Of a DNA stretch of 17,616 bases, positions 1 through 6,911 are shown one piece after another (position 1 is the stretch's first letter; each line of letters starts with the position of its first letter). A program made the translations under genes and the position numbers. Source of the DNA: Cylindrotheca closterium (Eukaryota; Bacillariophyta; Bacillariophyceae; Bacillariales; Bacillariaceae); contig CAKOGP040001802.1 of the NCBI GenBank assembly GCA_933822405.4, positions 1-17,616 on the forward strand. Direction: 5' to 3'. The notes below the pieces were generated by a model. The model was not told where the DNA came from. It did no database searches and saw nothing but the letters and a program-made list of their open reading frames with translations.

Positions 1-195
1 ATTCAATCGTTCATCTTTCGAACAACATCTGCCCATGACTGGTTCTCCATACTCTCACGGTTGATGTATGACGGTTTAGACTCGTCACTATCTGACTCAG
101 GGGAGTCGTCTGTACGACTTCCAACAGAAGACAACCCCTTTCACACGGAAATCACAAAAAACGTCTTGAAACTCAGAAACAATGACTATATATAG
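1..195 (+). CDS. 3' end of an unidentified plus-strand gene (partial)
   Basis: A frame is open from the first base of the window to a TAG at 193-195, giving 64 residues with no stop. It would be the C-terminus of a protein whose start lies left of the window. The start of the fragment (FRTTSAHDWFSILSRLM) has an amphipathic helix with a central Trp, which resembles the last helix of a pleckstrin-homology domain; this is only a resemblance. A Ser/Asp/Glu-rich tail follows (SSLSDSGESS) and then a basic end (KNVLKLRNNDYI). The natural composition supports coding. It converges on the DHHC gene, with about 395 bp between the two stops. The fragment is short and could be chance, but I favour a real gene end. 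Confidence 0.5.
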   Translation: MQSFIFRTTSAHDWFSILSRLMYDGLDSSLSDSGESSVRLPTEDNPFHTEITKNVLKLRNNDYI

Positions 196-210
196 ACCAT
201 ATATAGACCA
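189..210 (+). repeat. Perfect tandem duplication of an 11-bp unit at a stop codon
   Basis: TATATAGACCA occurs twice back to back (189-199 and 200-210). The first copy contains the TAG that ends the left-edge reading frame. It is probably simple replication slippage in an AT-rich 3' region. Confidence 0.8.
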
Positions 211-589
211 ACAACATCACAAGAATGGAATCGTAAATATTCTCTGCTTGCAAAGTATAGACGCACCAATAGTGACTGCAACGTACCGGAAAGCAATAGA
301 AAGTTAGCTTCCTGTGTCAAAACTCAACGAAAGAAGAAAAAAAGACCGAGGCATTCTGTCTCTACTGTGCGATGAGCAAGTTCGAAAATTGAATGAGATT
401 CAATTCCAATGGGGCGGAGGCGATCTGGAACGTGACGTTTGGCACTGGCACGGTCACGTACGGAAAGCCTATGTCGATCGGCACGGTTACGTGCAAAACA
501 GACACGCTCACGAAGAAGATCAATGATGATAGAGCAAAGAAACTGGCTGCATTTGGCTTATTTGAATGCGCTGCATCCCGCCTATTAGT
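196..589. other. Convergent 3' intergenic region
   Basis: This stretch separates the stop of the left-edge plus-strand frame from the stop of the minus-strand DHHC gene. It should hold both 3' UTRs and polyadenylation signals. Short open frames at 314-526 and 393-776 overlap each other, and the longer one runs into the DHHC gene on the opposite strand, so I treat them as chance. No RNA gene or clear repeat beyond the 11-bp duplication was seen. Confidence 0.6.
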
Positions 590-1837
590 TTATGTCAGTG
601 TGCCCCCGACACTTCCAACTCGCTCCATGCTGTTTGAACGTTTCGTCAAAGTACCTAGTTGGTCGTTGCCGGCCAAACTTGATTGGAACCCTTCTGCATT
701 TACAGATTTTGTTGACGATTCAGATCGATGCTTAGATGCCGTCATCTCGATTCTCCCTTCTTCTTCGTCGCCTTGATTTGGCTCTTCGTATGGGGACGGA
801 TCAAAAGTTTCGTCCCATTCATATCCGAGCACAACCTTCTTCATACCTTGTGGAAAAGTGACCGACAATGGCAAGAACCAATGCCATGCGACTTGGTTAC
901 TTTCCCCACCAAACATTTCATTGAACTCTTCTGTAACCCTTGATAGCTCGGTCCCAGCTTGTCCTACCTTCATTTTCATTCGTGCGATCTTGCTGGCATT
1001 CGTTTTGATAGCTTCGACTTGTTCACAGAGCATGCAACTTGTGAATGAGAAGAAAATCAGACTCACCAGCGTCACCGCGAGTATCATCCAATTGTGATGC
1101 CAAAATTCACAGCTTTCTAGTATGTCTTCCGCTGGATCAACAAATGGTGACTTGCATTTCGCTACTCGTGCTACAACCAGAACAACAGACCAGACACAGG
1201 AGATCATTGTATAGAACACAAACAGGCAGAACATCTTGTGGTTAAGGGCACCTACAGCGTTGCCAATCCAGGGACAGTGATGGTCAAATTTAACAATACA
1301 CCTTTACACTTTTGAGGTCGATGCCTTATTTCAGCTGATGCAATAAGAAGAAATCAACTTACCTGCCAGTAACCGAATCATGATGTGCACGGTTCGGTTT
1401 GTAGTTGTCATTGCATTTATTGCATCTTCGAATGGCTCGAGAACTCGTCGTATCCCTCAGCGCTCCACTGGGTGCTCGTCTCACTGTGACCAGAGGTCGT
1501 GCTCCCATTGGAACTGCTCCAGGGTCTGTTACCCTGATGCTGAAAATGAGTACTTGTGGAAACAACTTTGTATTTCCTCCACGAGGACAACCACTTACCA
1601 TGCCATATAGAGGGAAGAAAGCGCAAGAATAACAGAAGGAGTGTAGAGAAGCAAAAATATTCCATTTGCAATCAGCGAACCTTCGACGAGGTAGGTAGCA
1701 ATAACAAGGAAGCAGAAGATGTGAATCGACACCGAGACTGAAGCTCCTATTAGGCCGCAGGGATCCAAGGATCGCCATTTTTGGGCGTTGAAGGTTGTCC
1801 CGAATTTTCCTTTACAGATGTCCTTTCTCCCACCCAT
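590..1837 (-). CDS. DHHC-type zinc-finger protein S-acyltransferase (palmitoyltransferase), three exons
   Basis: Exons on the minus strand are 1837-1599, 1539-1363 and 1301-590. The introns are 59 and 61 bp with GTAAGT donors and CAG/AAG acceptors, and splicing gives 375 residues. ATG 1837 is used because an in-frame TAA lies just upstream. Two N-terminal membrane segments (about 28-51 and 57-78) precede the family DPG motif (85-87). The cysteine-rich domain starts at C119-x2-C122 and contains KPNRAHH (127-133) and DHHCPW (145-150), where C148 is the acyl-accepting catalytic Cys. Membrane segments 3 and 4 lie near 162-185 and 211-231, and a hydrophilic Ser/Glu-rich cytosolic tail follows. Members of this family transfer palmitate from acyl-CoA to protein cysteines at endomembranes. 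Several usual zinc-ligand cysteines are replaced: D134, T137 and A154. The intron joining residue 139 falls inside the zinc domain, and splicing restores the RCIVKFDHHC motif. Confidence 0.93.
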
Positions 1838-2220
1838 AATATGGGAGCTTTAGAAAGATGACAAGCGACTCTTGATGATTTGGATATTGAATATTGGTTT
1901 CAGTCCATGGGGCAGCGTCACTTTTTTTTTAAAATAAAAGTTTGTGTGCACAATTGGGGGTGACTAAAATGGAGAACCGCAAAGATGGTCATTTTCACCC
2001 CTTCTTCATGTTTTTGTTCGAACCATCATGGGAGTACAAGTATCGTGTCTTGTGAAGCTAATCTGCTGGATTACAATAGCTGAGCGGGATGCACTGCACA
2101 GGTGATTTTAAATTTCTTTTGAAAAGTTGAGAAACCAGAATTACCTTATCATTATATTTATCCTTTTCCCCAGGTTAGTTTCTTGTGTCCCCAAGATTCA
2201 AGATTCTCTATCACCTCCGT
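1838..2220. promoter_or_regulatory. Short spacer between LRR gene and DHHC gene; presumed DHHC promoter
   Basis: Both neighbours are read leftward, so this 383-bp gap must hold the 3' UTR of the LRR gene and the promoter and 5' UTR of the DHHC gene. A T/A-rich run lies at 1921-1938. I see no clear TATA box and no coding frame. Confidence 0.5.
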
Positions 2221-5200
2221 TCATTCTGGCAATGTCAGATTGACATTTCCTGTTGCATTCAAAAGTTGAAGGCGTGGGAGATTGACAACTTCAGCTGGGA
2301 TAACTCCTGAAACAAAAGTGAGAATGCTGTAGAGTGGTGCAGTTTCCAAATTGCTTATACTTACCAACAAATGAGTTATCGCTAATGTCAAGAGTCACGA
2401 GATTTGTGAGCTGGAACCGTGAGGTTTTGTTTTAAATCGAGATGGATGAGAGGCGCATGTTTTGAAAGACCTACAACCTGGAATGATGCAAGCCTAACTT
2501 ACTTCACCAATCTCAACGGGGATTGTTCCGAACATGAAGTTGAAGCCAAGCAGAAGTTCCTCCAAAGAAGTTACACTCCCTATATTCGTGGGTATCGTAC
2601 TACTCAACCAGTTATCAGATAGATCCAAAGATTCTTTGCAGATTTACAATTAGAGGCATTGTTCAATTGTTGGGAGCAGAAGGGTGTAGCCTCACTACTT
2701 ACTCAAGGATTGAAACTGGTCCACATCGGCAAGCACACCGTTGAATGTGCAGGCAGCCAGGTCCAGTCTCGCTGATGGAAAACAAAAAGGTCAGTACATG
2801 CTCTGTTTGTGGATGGCTGGGGCGCAAGGGTAGCCGAAACTTACCCAAATTTGGCATAGAAGAGAGTGCTCTGAGATTCAATGGGACTGACATGTTGTTG
2901 TTTCGAAGACTAAGTGCCACTACGCCATTCAAAGTTAGAAATGCCAATCATAAAAGGATATTCTCCACGGTTCGTACCTAGTGATGTAGATGTGAACTCA
3001 GTTGGCAGCAGGTCACCGGTGATGAAGGTGCTGGACAGATCTAAAACTTCTAAAGTGACAAAAGATGCAGTGAGTGAGGGTCACAAACATTGTCCTATTC
3101 ATGAGCAAAAGTTAAGCAAAAGTTGCTCACCTAATTGCCCCAGATCATTAACCGGTGGAAAAGTGGCGATAAAAGTTGAACTCAGGTCAAGGATACCTGA
3201 AGAAAAAGGTAAGAACCCAGCTGAAGTGGCTGCAGGAAAACTACTCAACTCACGCAAGTTGCTCAACGTTGTCAAATTTGGCAGTTCTGGGCCGATGAAG
3301 TTATTGGAAAGAGCAATGACTCGAAGGCTCTCTAGACTGGTTATCTGCCCAGGCAAGTTACCCGAAAGATTGTTGTTGTTTATTCGGATTTCCTCTGCGG
3401 ACTTGAAATTAGACTTTTGACTCAGCTTGTGACGACAGCTGAATCTTCCAATCTTACCTAGTAGAGTGAGTTGTCCAATCTCTGAAGGCAACGACCTGAT
3501 TTTTTAAAAAAGTTTTTTGAGAACAGATTAGTGAGAAGGAAAAAACTCGAGACTGCACTCTCTCTTGTCTTGATGCTCACCCAGTAAAAGTGTTTCCTGA
3601 TACATCCAGATTGACCAAGGTCGTCAAACTTCCGAACTCAGTTGGAAACGGCTGGAAATCAAAAGAATTCACACTAATGTCCACGGTTTCTGTAGTGCAT
3701 AGTTCATTGCATTTGATGAGAGCAGCAGCTGCAAAAAGACAGGCAGTGGTGGATCCATGTCGAAAGTACATACCAAGAGATTTAGATGCAAAAAAGGTCG
3801 GGGGGATTGTCCCTGGTACAAACGTAAGACGAATACAGCAAGCCAAACGCATGAACCGAAAACCAGCTACTTACCACTGATGAAATTGGATTTGACTTCA
3901 AAGGTTACCAACCTTGATAGTTCGTCAAAGATGTCCGGAAGGCTACCAGTCAGTGTACTGAAACCAGCAGAAAACGTTTCTATTATTTCGAGTTGACTAT
4001 TCAATGAGAGAATTCATTACTCTAGTAGATAGCAGCTTGCTACGGAACATACCTAGGCTAGTAAGCGCTCGGAATTCGGCGGGGATAGAACCAAAGATAC
4101 CAGGATTTCTTGAAACAGTAAAGGATCCTGAAAAAAACATGCATTAAGGAATGCAGGGTAACAAAACGAAACACAGCCAGATATTACTTACGCAGGGAGA
4201 CTAGATTCGACAATTCGTTCGGCAAAGATCCGCTTAGTCGATTTTCTGCCACATCAATAACCTCTTTGATCAAAGAGACATGTGAGTCCAAGGTATTGAC
4301 AAACAACATATAACCCTCAATTCAAAACTTACCAGCAGATGTTAATGCACCTGCGAATGAATCAAAGATGATTGTAGATATGAGATCAAGAAAAAACAGT
4401 TTGAGTGAAACAAACCACCTAGATACTGCATAGCAAAATCTGATAAACTTACCAATTTGGGAGGGCAGTGATCCGGATATCACATTGTTCTGCAGCGTTA
4501 GTTCTATAATGTTTGTAAGCTGCCCCACGTCAGCTGGAATCGACCCCCCCAAGCTATTGTTTGAGAGGCGGAGATGTTCAAGAGATTGAAAACCCCAAAG
4601 CTCAGGAGGCAAGGACCCTGTAATGTTGTTATTCATTACGTTTAGAGATTCTGAAAATGCATCTTTGATCAGTATCCAATGAAATTGCACAAAACAGGTC
4701 ACTTTATCTACTCACTCAGTCGAACCAGCCCTCGAATTTCCGATGCAATTTCGCCGGCCATTACATTTGATTCTATTTCGATTTCTTCAACATGAGTTTG
4801 AGTTTCGTCACAAGTGAGTCCAAACCATGGTATTTCAACCCCCCCTCCGCAAGGATGACTACTAGTAGCCCATGCTGTGCTAGTTTCCCATTTGTTTCCT
4901 CCGGTAGCAAAGTAAAACGTGACGAGAGAGTATCGTTCCAGAATCTCAATTCTATCGATCGGATTCACTGGGTCCAAGTCAGCGTTTATTTCACTCAAGG
5001 TCCTGTAAGCCCTATTCTGTGGGGTTCCTTTTGTTGTCAGTGAAGCATCGGTGGTAAGTGTCTGTGCAAGCAAGTCCCGAAGCGGGATATTCTCAACGAA
5101 ATCGTCAACTGAGGGTTGAAAGCTCGGTTCCGACGAAGGCACTTTTGACGGCCTCTCTGATGGCACCATTGATACTGTGGGCGTGACTTCAGATCCTGAT

Positions 5201-5568
5201 GGAGATGCTGATTGAGTTATGCGAGGAATCGCAGAGGGAATTAATGATGGGTGTACTGAAATCGTAGGAGCACCTGATGGTTTCTTCGATGGGACTATCG
5301 AAGGAAACATGGAAGGGGAAATTGTCGGGAAAGACGATGGGCGCGGTGTGATAGGCGTAGCTAATGTCGGTCGAACAAAAACATTCCGTTCTAGTGGTTC
5401 CCTATGATGCCTAACTAATGAAGCTTCGTTTTGCAAATCCAGTAGGTTGCGTATTACATTTCCATCAGACCCTCCTTGTGAAAGAGGCAATTCGTCATTC
5501 GCTCTCTGGCAGGAGCATATCCCTGAAGCGGCGACATGGACAAGTGCCAAGAAACTCCATCTCGCCAT
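2221..5568 (-). CDS. Secreted leucine-rich-repeat protein, 17 exons
   Basis: Exons on the minus strand: 5568-4716, 4650-4453, 4350-4333, 4263-4192, 4127-4053, 3979-3875, 3812-3774, 3728-3581, 3495-3458, 3394-3254, 3196-3131, 3049-2978, 2919-2845, 2771-2703, 2633-2503, 2410-2365 and 2306-2221. All introns are GT-AG. Joined, they total 2232 nt, one unbroken frame of 743 residues ending in TGA. ATG 5568 is chosen over an in-frame ATG at 5727 because it gives a signal peptide (MARWSFLALVHVAASG). Next come a Pro/Ser-rich spacer with PSxxPS-like repeats (about 74-153), an LRR N-cap with W and C residues (WFGLTC, about 209-265), and about 20 plant-type LRRs of 22-25 residues (pattern LxxLxLxxNxLxGxIPxxL). 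No kinase, transmembrane segment or other domain follows the last LRR. It is probably an extracellular or cell-surface recognition or adhesion protein; the ligand is unknown. Exon 7/8 splicing is the least certain point. Confidence 0.9.
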
Positions 5569-5890
5569 TGCTGTTCTCCCAATATGATCTTGACTGAAAT
5601 GCAGTTGTTGAAGAAGAAAGAGGATGCTGAATGTACAGTTTGAGTGAGTCTTGGTCGAACGAGTCTTGCAGACTTTTCTTCGACAATTTTTCCGCACGAA
5701 GCGTTTGAAAGTAGCCGGCGGGGGCAAGAGTGCGAGTCAGCAGGGGAAAACAAAAGGGGAAACAGAGACTGCTAACGTATGCCCCGCATACGTTAGAGAG
5801 AAACCAGAATCCTAACATAACAGTAACCACGACAGAGCAGTAATACTTCGTCCGCATATGCCAATCTAGATACTGTACTTTTACTTCACA
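5569..5890. promoter_or_regulatory. Upstream region of the LRR gene
   Basis: This stretch lies just upstream of the chosen LRR start and probably contains its 5' UTR and promoter. An in-frame upstream ATG at 5727 would add 53 basic residues before the signal peptide, so it is less likely. A frame at 5857-5495 has a hydrophobic start but does not join the LRR frame. The notable element is the perfect hairpin at 5772-5796. Confidence 0.45.
5772..5796. repeat. Perfect 11-bp inverted repeat with 3-nt loop
   Basis: CTAACGTATGC is followed by CCC and then by its exact reverse complement GCATACGTTAG. It lies about 205 bp upstream of the LRR start codon. It could be a palindromic protein-binding site or an RNA hairpin in the 5' UTR. 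Confidence 0.9.
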
Positions 5891-6143
5891 TTACAACTGC
5901 CGGTAGGTTTGCAGACGAGTGATAAACAATAACAAATAATCCCCTTTATATGCCGTCTGCTGGTTGTCCATCTCTTCAATTTGGACTATTTCTGTTCTTC
6001 CTCCTCGTAGCTTTTTTCAAAATACTTACATCAAAAACAAACTTTGATTTCTGAAACCATTGACTTAACGTGCTATCGTTGTGCTCCTGGCTCTCATCGT
6101 AGAGAGAGCGTACTAGTGCATTGATGTAGCTACTGTTGGACAT
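5891..6143 (-). CDS. Possible tiny two-exon gene, or remnant of a gene start
   Basis: ATG 6143 opens a frame beginning MSNSSYINALVRSLYDESQE. It runs 38 residues to FVFD and meets a strong donor (GTAAGT at 6029). An acceptor (CAGCAG) ending at 5957 gives a 73-bp intron, in the size range of the LRR introns. The second exon, 5956-5891, adds 21 residues (DTAYKGDYLLLFITRLQ) to a TAA. Unspliced, the frame continues 17 codons to TGA at 5978-5976. The product would be 55-59 residues with no recognised family. It may be a real small gene, the start of a gene cut off by rearrangement, or an upstream exon of the LRR transcript. Support is only the coding-like composition and the splice consensus. Confidence 0.28.
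5944..5950 (-). promoter_or_regulatory. TATA-like box
   Basis: TATAAAG on the minus strand, about 375 bp upstream of the LRR start. It would serve as the LRR core promoter only if that gene has a long 5' UTR, and it also falls inside the second exon of the proposed tiny gene, so at most one of the two calls is right. Confidence 0.22.
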
Positions 6144-6549
6144 GATAGACGGTGATTGATATTGCTATTGAGGTGTATTTACGGGGGTCTGAAGCAGCTG
6201 TGAGTAGATGATGGATGATTGATCTTGGGCTGAATATTCGGCGATGACCGTTGGCCTTCGATCGCTCTAATACATCTGCTCGGGACTCGACAGTCCTTCT
6301 ATTTAGGCGACTCTGTTGTAACGTCTCACCTTGGTCTGTTTTCACCTCCCTCTTCTTGATGAATGGCTGCTGGCACCGAACAAGGTAGCCAAAGAAAAAT
6401 CGCCATCTAACCTTCAATTGCAAATCGGGCTGCAGGATTCTCTCCAACGTCCAGGTTGCTGGCAAGCGGCTTCAAGTGTCTGACAGTTGCGTCCAGGTCC
6501 AAAGTTTGACTAGGTGCTTCGCGGTATGACGGTCAGAACGGGAGGATCA
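6144..6549. other. Intergenic region left of the retroelement
   Basis: An open minus-strand frame (6465-6130) covers most of this stretch, but it has no recognisable domain and overlaps the better-looking ATG at 6143 in another frame, so I do not call it. It may contain the promoter of the small gene at 6143 or the junction with the retroelement. No LTR ends or target-site duplications were recognised. Confidence 0.4.
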
Positions 6550-6911
6550 GTCCTCATCTTAGTTGTTGTACACATGTATTTTGGGGGGTTGGGTAAGGGG
6601 GTTGCTATATCTGGTCCTTTGTCTTTGGGGCTTTGTGTTCCTGCTACTCTGCCAGTCATGACTTGTACTGCATGCTGCGACATGCAGTAGTTTGTTGATG
6701 GCGGCTTTTTGTTGGGTCAACTTGTACTGTGGTCTGCTGCAACAGATTGTCGTAACTTTTGGGTCTGGGGCTTGGGTCAACTTGTTCAGGGCTATCTAGG
6801 GGCTATCGTGGGTCATCCTCTTTGGGTCAGCGTTGGGGCTTTCAGGGTGTATACTGTCTGTAGGCTTTGTTTGTTTTGGGTCTACTCTTTTGTTTTTGTT
6901 AGCTGTGTTTA
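6550..6911 (-). other. 3' non-coding tail of the retroelement
   Basis: Sequence after the integrase stop keeps the A/C-rich sense-strand composition of the element. It holds five copies of GACCCAA (plus-strand TTGGGTC at 6712, 6759, 6772, 6822 and 6876) and one variant (GTGGGTC at 6808). Two of these belong to a longer direct repeat, TTGGGTCAACTTGT, at 6712-6725 and 6772-6785. A 3' LTR would be expected here but cannot be delimited without a second copy. Confidence 0.45.
6666..6689. repeat. Inverted repeat, 9-bp stem with 6-nt loop
   Basis: TACTGCATG at 6666-6674 pairs with CATGCAGTA at 6681-6689 around the loop CTGCGA. It lies in the 3' tail of the retroelement and could be an RNA structure there. 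Confidence 0.8.

Noticed and set aside
393..776. 127-codon plus-strand frame
   Set aside because: Its second half is antisense to the C-terminal exon of the DHHC gene, and the first half shows only repeated GTxT-like text.
1359..1778. 139-codon minus-strand frame as the DHHC N-terminus
   Set aside because: It reads through intron 1; the spliced route from ATG 1837 gives two membrane segments and the DPG motif instead.
5495..5857. 120-codon minus-strand frame with a hydrophobic start
   Set aside because: It looks like a signal peptide at first, but it does not join the LRR frame without an unsupported splice and overlaps the better-supported start at 5568.
6130..6465. 111-codon minus-strand frame left of the retroelement
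   Set aside because: No motif, and it conflicts in frame with the more natural ATG at 6143.
6144..6911. 3' LTR of the retroelement
   Set aside because: No second copy exists right of 11075 to define it, and no clear TG...CA ends or target duplication could be seen.
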